Of a DNA stretch of 64,000 bases, positions 40,585 through 49,192 are shown one piece after another. The notes under the pieces are model-generated. The model searched no databases. It saw only the letters and a list, made by a program, of their open reading frames with translations, and was not told where the DNA came from. The stretch is from Paenibacillus radicis (ex Gao et al. 2016). Lineage in GTDB: Bacteria; Bacillota; Bacilli; Paenibacillales; Paenibacillaceae. The stretch is taken from contig NZ_BMHY01000006.1 of NCBI RefSeq assembly GCF_014641555.1, forward strand, positions 124,001-188,000. Reading direction: 5' to 3'. Within the stretch, counting starts at the first letter, position 1; each line of letters begins with the position of its first letter. The translations under genes were made by a program, and so were the position numbers.

Positions 40585-41433
40585 GCCCGCTTTTCACTCC
40601 CGCTCTATTGATCACCCGCAACTCCCGCTGCTAGATCTAGTTTAGTCGAAACAGTTGTTATACTCAATAATAGATTAATGGGAAATCTTTGGTTTGGGGG
40701 CTATTTCTAACCGATTATTCCTTTACGTTTTATTCTCGCATTTCGTTTCCATAAAAATATAAAAAACGCATGCTAATTTTACATGCGGACTGGCTTTGCA
40801 CGGACTCGCTATGCACGGATTCGCTGCGCGTTTTGGTTCATGCTGCCGTTCTTGATTCCATTGCCTCATCGCTTTCACGATGCACAAGGGATAGAATCTT
40901 CAAAATGCCAGCCTGAACTCAAAACGCTCCGCTCATCCCATTCACACGATAAAAGCAGATCCATTCAAGAAATTTCAATATTTGCTTTTGAGCTATACTT
41001 GTATTGCCCCAGAGTAACACTCAGGAGCGCCAATACAGATACGAAATCAGCTCCATGAACATAGCCCGGCTATACGAATTGTGAAACAAAATGTAAAAGT
41101 GCAGGTTGATGAGCTTCATATGGCCTAAAATCACGATCAGAATGCAAAAGTACATTTGAAATCGCTATATATTGCTCTATAGAACCTTTTTGGACCGATC
41201 AAAATGCATATTTGCATTTTGATGCGATAAATCGCCGAAAATGCGGCTGACAACCTGCACTTTTACATTTTGATTGGCATTGTTGGATATTGTACTCATT
41301 AAATAAGGATCGTTTTTGTAATTTAAGTGATTTATTGAAGACCTACTTGTTTGTTCTCAAATTGCGCACTGTCGTAGCGTTACTTGCTGTAGCTTATAAA
41401 TCCCGCCTCTCTTGAAAAAGCTTCCCCCACAGC
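40585..41433. other. 0.85-kb non-coding region
   Basis: No convincing gene. Near 40788-40830 a short motif (TGCACGGAcTCGCTa, TGCACGGAtTCGCTg) occurs in tandem degenerate copies. At 41087-41272 there is a long inverted-repeat element (listed separately). The plus-strand frame at 40783 lacks a ribosome site and family features. Confidence 0.6.
41087..41272. repeat. 186-bp element bounded by perfect 22-bp inverted repeats
   Basis: Left arm 41087-41108 (begins CAAAATGTAAAAG, ends TGCAGGTTG) is the exact reverse complement of right arm 41251-41272. The 142-bp interior includes a second hairpin with 11-bp arms ATCAAAATGCA / TGCATTTTGAT and a TATT loop (41198-41223). No coding capacity. It could be a small non-autonomous mobile element or a structured RNA; no target duplication is evident (flanks are A on both sides). 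Confidence 0.8.
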
Positions 41434-41467
41434 AAAAGAGAAGCCCCAAGAAAAACAGAGCTTCTCT
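41434..41467 (-). terminator. Terminator after the aldo/keto reductase gene
   Basis: Stem AGAGAAGC / GCTTCTCT (41437-41444 with 41460-41467); on the minus strand the stem is followed by TTTTGC. Confidence 0.65.
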
Positions 41468-41515
41468 GCACATAACTGCATGTATGATTAGCAAGCTTCC
41501 GCCCGCTCTATGTCA

Positions 41516-42406
41516 TCAAACCAGTTCAGCAGCCCGAGCGTTAGCCTCTACTTGGGCAGGGTCTTTGCAGCCCGGAATAACTGCCGTAACGACCGGATTC
41601 TTCAAGCACCACGCAAGCGCCCAGCTAGCCATGTCGACACCTTGCGGCACTTCTTCACGCTGAATGCGTTCGACTTCCTCCAGCTTCTGCCGCGTATTCT
41701 CCGCATCATGCCGGTGACGTACGTCGGTGCTGCCAAAAACAGCGCCTGGCTTGTACTTTCCGCTCAAATAACCGCTGGCAAGCGGCACTCGGGCAAGCAC
41801 GCCAAGATCCTGGCGTTCGCAGGAAGGAAATACACGCTCTTCCGGCGCGCGGTCCAGCCGGTTGTAGACGACCTGAATTGCCCGCGAGTTCACTTTAGTC
41901 GACGCATCGGTCTGATGCAGGTTGTCGTTGCTGCCGATCGAAGTACCGAGAAACCGGATTTTCCCCGCCTCTACCTGCTTGTTCAGCGTTTCCCAGAGCT
42001 CGTCGTTGTCAAAAGCCGCATCCGGCCCGGAATGGAATTGATAAAGATCGATATAGTCAGTCTGCAGCGCTTTAAGCGAAGCATCCAGCTGGGCAACTAC
42101 ACCTTTGGCGTCGAATACGTCCGTACGGGAAAACCGTTCATGGAAATGATGGCCGAATTTCGTCGCAAGGATCCAATCCTCGCGGTTGCGGCGGCCAATG
42201 TAGCTGCCGATCAGCGATTCCGACAGATGATCACCATAGCATTCTGCCGTATCGATGAGGTTGATGCCGAGCTCCCGCCCTTTGTCGAGAATAGCATCCG
42301 CTTCATCCTGCGTATACTCCCGGCCCCACTCGCCGCCGAACTGCCATGTTCCAATGCCAATAACCGATACATTCAAATCCGTGCTGCCAAGTCTTCTATA
42401 CTTCAA
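41516..42406 (-). CDS. Aldo/keto reductase
   Basis: 296 aa from the TTG at 42406, which has AAGAGGTG upstream; a longer frame to 42466 adds 20 residues that do not look like family sequence. The protein begins LKYRRLGSTDLNVSVIGIGTW. The catalytic tetrad is visible: Asp and Tyr in LIDTAECYGDH, Lys in ILATKFG, His in YQFHSG. NADPH-dependent reductases of this group act on sugars and aldehydes. It lies 84 bases after the epimerase gene at 42490 on the same strand, so they are probably co-expressed under the AraC regulator. Confidence 0.92.
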   Translation of the reverse strand: MKYRRLGSTDLNVSVIGIGTWQFGGEWGREYTQDEADAILDKGRELGINLIDTAECYGDHLSESLIGSYIGRRNREDWILATKFGHHFHERFSRTDVFDAKGVVAQLDASLKALQTDYIDLYQFHSGPDAAFDNDELWETLNKQVEAGKIRFLGTSIGSNDNLHQTDASTKVNSRAIQVVYNRLDRAPEERVFPSCERQDLGVLARVPLASGYLSGKYKPGAVFGSTDVRHRHDAENTRQKLEEVERIQREEVPQGVDMASWALAWCLKNPVVTAVIPGCKDPAQVEANARAAELV

Positions 42407-42489
42407 CCGATACACCTCTTCCTGTCGGATATGTAACAACTTTATTGTACGATATCGACGGGACATGTTCCAATCCGCGCGCTTCTTTT

Positions 42490-43251
42490 TTATTCAAATC
42501 CCGCTTTTTTCAAGTTGCGGTAACTGATCGACAAGCTTTCGAATGCATCCGTCGGTCCGGCATCCCGCTCCACAAGATACCATTTCACATCCGCTTCCTC
42601 ACATGCCTGGAAGATATCCGGCCACTCCAGATTGCCCTCCAGCACCTCAGCCATAATCGTCTTCTCATCGATGATTGCCATGTCCTTCAAATGAATCGCT
42701 TCTATTCTTCCTTTCATCTTCCTGATCCAACTGCTTGGATCAGCTCCCCCCGCCTGCACCCAATACGTATCAAGGGTAAACAGAAAGCTTTCTGGATCGG
42801 TATTTTCCAGCAGCGTTTCGATACCAAGCTTGCCGTTATGCTTTTCAAATTCGAAATGATGGTTATGATAGCTGAATTTCAATCCGTTTTGCGCCAGCTC
42901 CTTGGCGATGGCATTGAATTTGGCGGCAAATGCCACATATCCGTCTGCATTCCGGTATTCCGCAGGCAATCCTCCGATACCGGCCAGACCGCAGCCAAGC
43001 GTATGGTGATCGCGGATAAGACCGTCCAAATCATTAACAAATCGTTCATACGGCATATGGGTCAATACGATCTGCAATCCATGGGAACGCGCGATTGCGG
43101 CCAATTCTTCTGGCGGAATCGGCCCCATCCCCGAAGCTTGAATCGTCGTATAGCCGATTTCTTTAATTTTGCGAAGCGACTGGTCGATTTCCTCCGGTGT
43201 TTTGACAAAATCGCGAATCGTATACAGTTGAGCTCCTGTTATTTTGGACAT
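42490..43251 (-). CDS. Sugar phosphate isomerase/epimerase family protein
   Basis: 253 aa TIM barrel. Opening ITGAQLYTIRDFVKTPEEIDQSL is typical. Metal ligands are in FSYHNHHFEFEKH (Glu), FTLDTYWVQAGG (Asp), IEAIHLKDM (His) and WYLVERDAG (Glu), as in IolE/xylose-isomerase-like enzymes. It is divergent from an AraC-type regulator (179 bases apart) and followed by an aldo/keto reductase, giving a local catabolic unit. Substrate unknown. Confidence 0.9.
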   Translation of the reverse strand: MSKITGAQLYTIRDFVKTPEEIDQSLRKIKEIGYTTIQASGMGPIPPEELAAIARSHGLQIVLTHMPYERFVNDLDGLIRDHHTLGCGLAGIGGLPAEYRNADGYVAFAAKFNAIAKELAQNGLKFSYHNHHFEFEKHNGKLGIETLLENTDPESFLFTLDTYWVQAGGADPSSWIRKMKGRIEAIHLKDMAIIDEKTIMAEVLEGNLEWPDIFQACEEADVKWYLVERDAGPTDAFESLSISYRNLKKAGFE

Positions 43252-43430
43252 CTGAATACCCGCCTTTCCATTCTTCTGATTTGCAATCTAATAAAGCGAT
43301 TAGATCGGTTCCGCTACCCTTTTAGTATAATAAAATGCAGGCTTTCTTCCATTGCGAATAACAGGATTCACATTGCAAATATAGCGGTATTCTTTTACAC
43401 TAATGGCGTAGATGAAGCAGGAGGGATCGT

Positions 43431-44264
43431 ATGGGCACCGTTCGTGAATTACGTAACGATTCAATGATTTACCACTATAGCGTGGATCAGCGGCAAACAG
43501 ATGAGTATGCGCTTCATTGCCATCCGTTCTATGAGCTGTTCTACTTTATTTCGGGTGAGGTCAGTTATTTAATCGAAGGGAAGCGCTACGTCCCGACACC
43601 CCATAGTCTGCTTCTCATTCCGCCGAACGTCTTTCACGGGGTGAAAATCGAGAGTACCGTTTCGTATGCGCGTTATGCGCTTCATTTTGTTCCCGATCTG
43701 CTGCCTATCGAAGTCCGGACGACGCTGCTGTCACCTTTTCATTCGGAGGGCGATTCCAATGACTTCTACTTCCCGGGTGCAGCCGATTCGAGCATGACAT
43801 CCTTTTTCGAGCAGTTGATGGACTGCCTGGAGATGGATGATGACATCAGAGCGCTATCCGCGCGAATTCGATTGGAGGCGCTGCTCACTCAGTTGTTATT
43901 CATGAGCCGGTCCCGCAAGGACGGCCGGACAGCCGAGCTTCACTCTCAAAGCATGACACCTGTGCTTGCCTATCTGAACGAGCATTTAACGACCGAAATT
44001 ACACTGGATGAGCTATCCGCCCGTTTTTTTATAAGCAAGCATCATTTGAACAAAATGTTCCGCAAAGCGACCGGGACGACGATTGGCCATTATATCCTTC
44101 ACAAACGTGTCGTACTGGCCAGCCAACTGATGCAGGAGGGACATCCAGCCAGTCTTGCGGCAATGAATGCCGGATTCCAGCACTATTCTTCTTTCTACCG
44201 CGCCTATAAAAGCATTTACGGTCATTCGCCTACCGAGCGGAGCAACCAAATTACATTGCGCTAA
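43431..44264 (+). CDS. AraC family transcriptional regulator
   Basis: 277 aa. N-terminal cupin sensor (about 15-100: ALHCHPFYELFYFISGEVSYL, LIPPNVFHGV) and C-terminal double helix-turn-helix (about 180-277: LDELSARFFISKHHLNKMFRK, then AAMNAGFQHYSSFYRAYKSIYGHSP). It is transcribed away from the epimerase gene, so it probably controls the epimerase/aldo-keto reductase pair from the 43252-43430 interval in response to a sugar. The ATG follows AGGAGGGATCGT. Confidence 0.93.
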   Translation: MGTVRELRNDSMIYHYSVDQRQTDEYALHCHPFYELFYFISGEVSYLIEGKRYVPTPHSLLLIPPNVFHGVKIESTVSYARYALHFVPDLLPIEVRTTLLSPFHSEGDSNDFYFPGAADSSMTSFFEQLMDCLEMDDDIRALSARIRLEALLTQLLFMSRSRKDGRTAELHSQSMTPVLAYLNEHLTTEITLDELSARFFISKHHLNKMFRKATGTTIGHYILHKRVVLASQLMQEGHPASLAAMNAGFQHYSSFYRAYKSIYGHSPTERSNQITLR

Positions 44265-44271
44265 TGATGCC

Positions 44272-44307
44272 AAAAAGGCCCGTACCGCATCTGCGCAGCA
44301 CGAGCCT
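44272..44307 (-). terminator. Terminator after gerBAC
   Basis: Minus-strand stem AGGCtCGT / ACGgGCCT (44300-44307 with 44276-44283) followed by TTTTT; it lies between convergent genes. Confidence 0.7.
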
Positions 44308-44315
44308 ATATGAAT

Positions 44316-45479
44316 TTACACCCGCCGTTTGTATTTGCCATTATAGGCGATGCTAACGTCCACATCGATCTTCGCCAGCGAATGCTCGTCCAAAAACATA
44401 GCCGTTCCGTTTTTACTGACTTCCTTCCAAACCTTCGGGTATTTCCGGTATAGCTTTTCTTCCAGGCCAAACACGTCAACGCCGGTTTGAATGCCCGCTT
44501 CATAAGTCGTTTTAATATACTGCTGGACTTCCTTCTCGCATAAACGAACCATATCTTCGTACGACATCGGTTCGATATACTCATATAAGGCTGCCATATA
44601 TCTGGCCTTCACCCGAAAGGTAACGTCCGTTCCTTTTACGACAGGCGTAATTTTCAGATTCGGAAAAGCCACGCTTACAGAACCATAGATAACACCCTTT
44701 TCGTCCTCCAACAACACTTGCACCCGGCGCATTTTCTGCTGCAGATAAGGAAAGCCAATCAGCTTTTTATGGGACATATATATAAATTTGCCCTCCCGCT
44801 CGAAAAAAGCCCCGTCGATGCGGTGCAAACTCTGCTCTCGTTCGTTAACTGTCCAGTCCCTCTTATTAATAACGACATTGGGCAAATAAGCACGGTTTTG
44901 CTTGCCGTTCAATTCCGCTATAAATCGAAGTGCAAGAACTGGCGGATAGAGTGATTCATCCTTGTACGAGGGGAGCGGATCATGGAGGATGGAGGACAAC
45001 GGTGACTCGTTAAAAATCGTGTTGGTGCTCAGCAATTCCTCGATCGAATCCCTCGTACCGTATACCCATGTCGTATAACGGGACTCCGGATACCGGCTGA
45101 TCATATCAAGCACTTTATGCAAATTCCCGCTCTCAAGCAGCCTTTCGGAAAAGACGATTGAAGTAATATGCCCCCATGTTATGTGCATCTGAGCGGTTCG
45201 GTACAGTTCGTTAATTGCCATGTCCAGCGTCTTTCCGCTTCCATGGCCCAGCCAGATGTTAGGAACCTTCCCGCCGCCTCCTCCCTCACCCTTAGCTACT
45301 GTGGAAAACTCAAGCATTTGCACATATACCGTATAAATTCCATCGGTGTAGTCAAGCCCCAGCGCTTTCGCATAGCTGTTGCTCTGAATTTCTGTCGCGC
45401 TCCAACAGCCGGTTGTCAGGAAAATTAGCACAGCTGAGAGGAGCAGGAGTGCAATCCTTCTGAGCGTTGCAATCTTCAA
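44316..45479 (-). CDS. GerC-type spore germination lipoprotein, Ger(x)C family
   Basis: 387 aa. Lipoprotein signal LLLLSAVLIFLTTGCW with Cys25, then the Ger(x)C sequence: EIQSNSYAKALGLDYTDG, ITSIVFSERLLESG, RYPESRYTTWVYGT and PSYKDES. The protein is anchored on the outer face of the spore inner membrane as the C subunit of a nutrient germinant receptor. Its start overlaps the gerA stop by four bases (ATGA). Ligand unknown. Confidence 0.92.
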   Translation of the reverse strand: MKIATLRRIALLLLSAVLIFLTTGCWSATEIQSNSYAKALGLDYTDGIYTVYVQMLEFSTVAKGEGGGGGKVPNIWLGHGSGKTLDMAINELYRTAQMHITWGHITSIVFSERLLESGNLHKVLDMISRYPESRYTTWVYGTRDSIEELLSTNTIFNESPLSSILHDPLPSYKDESLYPPVLALRFIAELNGKQNRAYLPNVVINKRDWTVNEREQSLHRIDGAFFEREGKFIYMSHKKLIGFPYLQQKMRRVQVLLEDEKGVIYGSVSVAFPNLKITPVVKGTDVTFRVKARYMAALYEYIEPMSYEDMVRLCEKEVQQYIKTTYEAGIQTGVDVFGLEEKLYRKYPKVWKEVSKNGTAMFLDEHSLAKIDVDVSIAYNGKYKRRV

Positions 45480-47059
45480 TTGCCCTCATCCTTCCTCGGC
45501 GACTTCGTCTCGAGATAAAGAGGGCGGCGTTTATTCCAACTACGCGGCAGCTTGAACAAAGCGGCGTAAGCTTGCTTGATGTTAAGCGGACTGAGCGGAG
45601 CCAGATAGGGAACGCCAAATGATTCCAGACCCGTCAGGTAGATCAGAAATAAAATCAGCGACAATATGAACCCGTATATGCCAAGCGTCGCGCTCAAAAT
45701 GAACGTAACGAACCGGATAATGATCAACGAGCTCGACATGACCTGATTGACGACCGTCGCTCCGGCAACGATTGTGACGGCTACCACAACAATCATAAGC
45801 GGGGAGACGATTCCGGCACGAATCGCCGATTCCCCGATGATAAGTCCGCCAACGACCGTCAGCGTCTGACCAATCGCCATTGGCAGCCTGACGCCCGCTT
45901 CACGGAACAGCTCCATCAGAATCATAATCAAGCACATCTCGACCCCCGTCTCCATCGGCAACCCCATCCGTCCGGTTGATACCGTGACGACAAGCGAGAA
46001 CGGCACCTGATCCATATGAAAGGTCGTCAGCGCGATATAGAATCCCGGCAGAAACAAGGTGATGAATAAGCCCATAAACCGCAACAGCCGGCCAATATTA
46101 ACCGAGAACAACGGAAAGTTGGCATCCTCCGGCGATTTGAGCAGTAGAAACAGATTAACGGGGCCGATGATCGCACTGGGATTCCCGTCCACGATAATGA
46201 CAAAGCGGCCGTTGATTAGACATTCAGCTGCAAAATCAGGCCTGCCGGTATAGTGGGTTACCGGAAAAAGCGTAAATTGCAGCGGTGAGAGCAGCTCCTC
46301 TAATTGATTGGAAGTTAAGAGCCTCTCCACCTTAATGGTCTGCAGCTTCTGGTGAACATGCTGGATCATTTCATCGTTTGCGATATTACGCATATAGAGC
46401 AGAGCCACTTTATTGGCGGTAAGCGTGCCGATTACTTCAAACTTACAGGCCAGCTCGGAGGTCCGAAGGCGCGTCCGGATCAGCGCTACATTAACGGCGA
46501 GCGGCTCAATGAAGCCGTCGCCGGAGCCGCGAATCGTCACCTCGGTTTTGGATTGCTCCGGGGCCCGTGTCGGGATGTTAGAAATATCAATGCTCCACAT
46601 CGCTTGCAGCGAAGGAATGCAGAACAGCATATGTCCCTCGAAGACACGAACGGCCATCGCTTCCGCACCGAACTGGCTTGTGTTAGGATCTACCTGCACC
46701 CATACGAGATTGGCTTCGTTCTCGACATCGGCTACCCGCAAATACTTCGTTTTCTCGAATATCCGGTTCAGCTCGGGAATAATGACATCATTAATCATAT
46801 TCGTCTCTGCCATCCCGCAGTTATAGACGATAACAGCCGCTACGGGCGGATTGCCTACGCGATGACTATCGACGATAACATCATCGCAATAAGAAAAAAA
46901 CTGCTCCAGTGTCCGCTGCGACATATGGAAAGGCTTCTGCTTCTGCCCATCCTTGCCATTTCCGCTGCCGTCATTACTGAGACTGCCTTTTACATTGCTG
47001 TTGCGATCAGCTTCTTTGCTCTTGCCGCTTGCGCTGCCCTTTGCGTCTTTTTCTTTCAT
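45476..47059 (-). CDS. GerA-type spore germination receptor subunit A
   Basis: 527 aa. A hydrophilic, Ser/Lys/Gly/Asn-rich N-terminal tail (1-45) precedes the soluble GerA domain (about 50-290, FFSYCDDVIVDSHRVGN, ...INGRFVIIVDGNPSAIIGP) and about five to six membrane helices (about 300-500), including GLFITLFLPGFYIALTTFH and MIVVVAVTIVAGATVVNQV. It is the A subunit of the receptor at the spore inner membrane. The start directly follows the gerB stop. Gene order here is B-A-C. Identity is secure; germinant unknown. Confidence 0.94.
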   Translation of the reverse strand: MKEKDAKGSASGKSKEADRNSNVKGSLSNDGSGNGKDGQKQKPFHMSQRTLEQFFSYCDDVIVDSHRVGNPPVAAVIVYNCGMAETNMINDVIIPELNRIFEKTKYLRVADVENEANLVWVQVDPNTSQFGAEAMAVRVFEGHMLFCIPSLQAMWSIDISNIPTRAPEQSKTEVTIRGSGDGFIEPLAVNVALIRTRLRTSELACKFEVIGTLTANKVALLYMRNIANDEMIQHVHQKLQTIKVERLLTSNQLEELLSPLQFTLFPVTHYTGRPDFAAECLINGRFVIIVDGNPSAIIGPVNLFLLLKSPEDANFPLFSVNIGRLLRFMGLFITLFLPGFYIALTTFHMDQVPFSLVVTVSTGRMGLPMETGVEMCLIMILMELFREAGVRLPMAIGQTLTVVGGLIIGESAIRAGIVSPLMIVVVAVTIVAGATVVNQVMSSSLIIIRFVTFILSATLGIYGFILSLILFLIYLTGLESFGVPYLAPLSPLNIKQAYAALFKLPRSWNKRRPLYLETKSPRKDEGN

Positions 47060-48151
47060 TTATGCCACCTCTTTATCTTCTTTGCGCCACCACCCGAGAA
47101 GCGCGAGCAGAATGGTTAAGCTGTAAGCGTAAATAAGCACAGCAGGAAACTGAATATGGTTCACATATTCATAGACAAGATCGATACGCCACCAAATAAT
47201 CGAGAATCCGCACATAATCGCCGTGATACATGCAATAGCAATCATCCGTTTATGAGGACGGCGTACGTCCAGCAAATCCACAATGAGGTACATCGCTATT
47301 GCAATTCGGGCAAAAGATCCGCTCAGCCATTGGTAGATCGATAAAAAATCGACATGCTGCAGCAGCTTGCCGACGTTAACCAGCTTCCACTGGTCAAAGG
47401 GAGTAATCCGCTGCTTCATCGCTTCTTCCGGGCCAAACTCCGTTATCCCCCCAATTGTCGGACCTAGCGTAATGCCGATCATAAAGATGCCGAGTATGAG
47501 CAAATGCCATAGCTTTACCTTGCTTTTAATTTCATGCTGGAACAACAGCAGCGTCCACACCTCGACCATCCCGGCCAACGCATAGATCATCCCTTGCCAG
47601 ACAGGTTCAACGCCATGCTCCAGCATCGGGAGCAGCTGATTATAGTTTTTATATTTCGTATTGGCCCCCATGACGAAATAACCGAGAAAAATAACAAAGG
47701 GCAGCAGGATAGCAGAGGTCATCGCAATCGTAGGCAATCCCCTTATTGCAGCCAGCGCCGACACTAGCGCGCCTCCTATAACCACAATAGATAACGGTGT
47801 AAATTGTAAGTAAGTGGCTACCGTCCAGTTAGAGGTTTCGAACAGCGTATGGGTTCCGAGGATGAGCAGCAGCAGCGCCGCTGACAAGCGAAGTATCCAT
47901 GACGGCACGATGCCGAATTGACGGGCAACCCAATCCGTCAGCCTTTGCCCGTGAACCCTTTTCATCACCACATACATAAGTATCATGAACAAAATAAAAA
48001 ACGGGCCAGCCGCAATAATAGACAGCCAGGCATCCCGGCCCGCAGCATCCAATATAGCTGGGATGGCCAATACATGGCAGATTAAGCCGGCGCCAAGCAT
48101 GATGATCGAGAACGCAAGCCAGACCGAAATCAGCTTATTGCCATGGTTCAT
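47060..48151 (-). CDS. GerB-type spore germination receptor subunit B (amino acid permease-like)
   Basis: 363 aa, about ten membrane helices, member of the GerAB/ArcD/ProY family of the amino acid-polyamine transporter superfamily; thought to hold the germinant. Typical features are the opening KLISVWLAFSIIMLGAGLI and GMVEVWTLLLFQHEIKSK near the middle. First gene of a gerB-gerA-gerC operon, preceded by AAGGAGG and a SigG-like promoter. Confidence 0.92.
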   Translation of the reverse strand: MNHGNKLISVWLAFSIIMLGAGLICHVLAIPAILDAAGRDAWLSIIAAGPFFILFMILMYVVMKRVHGQRLTDWVARQFGIVPSWILRLSAALLLLILGTHTLFETSNWTVATYLQFTPLSIVVIGGALVSALAAIRGLPTIAMTSAILLPFVIFLGYFVMGANTKYKNYNQLLPMLEHGVEPVWQGMIYALAGMVEVWTLLLFQHEIKSKVKLWHLLILGIFMIGITLGPTIGGITEFGPEEAMKQRITPFDQWKLVNVGKLLQHVDFLSIYQWLSGSFARIAIAMYLIVDLLDVRRPHKRMIAIACITAIMCGFSIIWWRIDLVYEYVNHIQFPAVLIYAYSLTILLALLGWWRKEDKEVA

Positions 48152-48184
48152 GAGCCATCCTCCTTATGTTGACAAGTTATTTCT

Positions 48185-48213
48185 TATCATTCCAAATTTT
48201 AGCTGGGCTATTC
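48185..48213 (-). promoter_or_regulatory. SigG-type promoter of the gerBAC operon
   Basis: Minus-strand -35 GAATA (48209-48213, fits GnATR), 17-bp spacer, -10 AATGATA (48185-48191, one mismatch to CATnnTA), about 35 bases before the gerB start. Germination receptor operons are SigG-controlled in Bacillus. Confidence 0.5.
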
Positions 48214-48221
48214 CTGCAAAA

Positions 48222-48271
48222 AAGAAGAGGATGCCCTTCCGAGTAGTAATCTACTCGAGGAACATCCTCTT
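48222..48271 (-). terminator. Terminator after the transglutaminase operon
   Basis: Outer arms AAGAGGATG / CATCCTCTT (48225-48233, 48263-48271) and inner TTCCGAGTAG / CTACTCGAGGAA; minus-strand continuation CTTTTTTGC provides the U-run. Confidence 0.88.
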
Positions 48272-48304
48272 ATATAACAAGTGCAGCAACATTCTTCTGA
48301 CCGC

Positions 48305-49192
48305 TCAATCCTCCACTTTCCGCACATCGACGGTCACCTTAAGCTTCTGCTCGCCGTTGCCTCGGTAGACGCCTTTTACCGGAACAATATCCTTATAGTC
48401 GCGCCCATGACCCAGCTTCACATAACGCTCGCCAACCGGCGCCTCGTTAGTTGGATCGAAGCTGCACCAGCCAAGTGACGGCACATAAGCTTCCACCCAG
48501 GCATGGGAGGCTTGCTCGAAATCGGCGATTCCGCCTTGAAGATCGCCAACGAAATGATAGCCGCTCACATAGCGCGCTGGAATGCTGTGCGCCCGGCAGC
48601 AAGCAATCATCAGATGAGCGAAATCCTGGCATACACCCCGCTTCCGCTCGATCATATCGCTCGCTTTCGTTTTCACCGTCGTCGCTTCCGGGTCGTAAAT
48701 GAACTGAACCCGAATGCTGCTGGACAAAGCAGACAACCAACCCATTACGCTAATATCGGTCTCTTCCTTATCGCTGATGCTGAAGGCAAAGCTCTCGACT
48801 TCAGGCGTCACGCCGGTGTATTCAGTCTCCAGCAGAAACTCAGCAAACCGGTTGGCCGCTTCCTCCGTTTCCAGCCATGCCCATGCTTCCCGCGCCAGTC
48901 TGCCATTCAACAGAGCAGCTTGCTCCTCCGGGCTTGGCGCATTTGTCGTGACGACGGTCATTTGCGTCCGGATCGTCAGCTTGCGGTGCATCGGATTGAC
49001 GGAGAAGGAATGAACCCGATTACCGAAATAATCCTCATAGCTGAATAGAGAAGCGTTGGGCTCGATCCAGATCGCCTGCTGGTAGCAGGACTGGCGCTCG
49101 TTCGTGCTTGGCGTCAGACGGATTTCATTGACACTGTCCGTTACCGGTGCCTCGTATTCGTATTGCGTCACATGTGAAATATTCAGCTTCAT
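48305..49192 (-). CDS. Transglutaminase-like cysteine peptidase of an ATP-grasp/alpha-E operon
   Basis: 295 aa from the ATG at 49192, whose ATGA overlaps the stop of the upstream alpha-E gene; 20 extra upstream codons have no support. An N-terminal beta domain (1-90; MKLNISHVTQYEYEAPV) precedes a transglutaminase/papain-like core with catalytic Cys in RGVCQDFAHLMI, His in SHAWVEAYVP and Asp in CSFDPTNEAP. It should cleave or form amide bonds. Third gene of the operon. Substrate unknown; peptide processing is predicted for the family from gene context. Confidence 0.92.
   Translation of the reverse strand: MKLNISHVTQYEYEAPVTDSVNEIRLTPSTNERQSCYQQAIWIEPNASLFSYEDYFGNRVHSFSVNPMHRKLTIRTQMTVVTTNAPSPEEQAALLNGRLAREAWAWLETEEAANRFAEFLLETEYTGVTPEVESFAFSISDKEETDISVMGWLSALSSSIRVQFIYDPEATTVKTKASDMIERKRGVCQDFAHLMIACCRAHSIPARYVSGYHFVGDLQGGIADFEQASHAWVEAYVPSLGWCSFDPTNEAPVGERYVKLGHGRDYKDIVPVKGVYRGNGEQKLKVTVDVRKVED

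Noticed and set aside
40783-41058. 91-codon plus-strand frame in the 40.6-41.4 kb gap
   Set aside because: No ribosome site; its 5' part is a short degenerate repeat.
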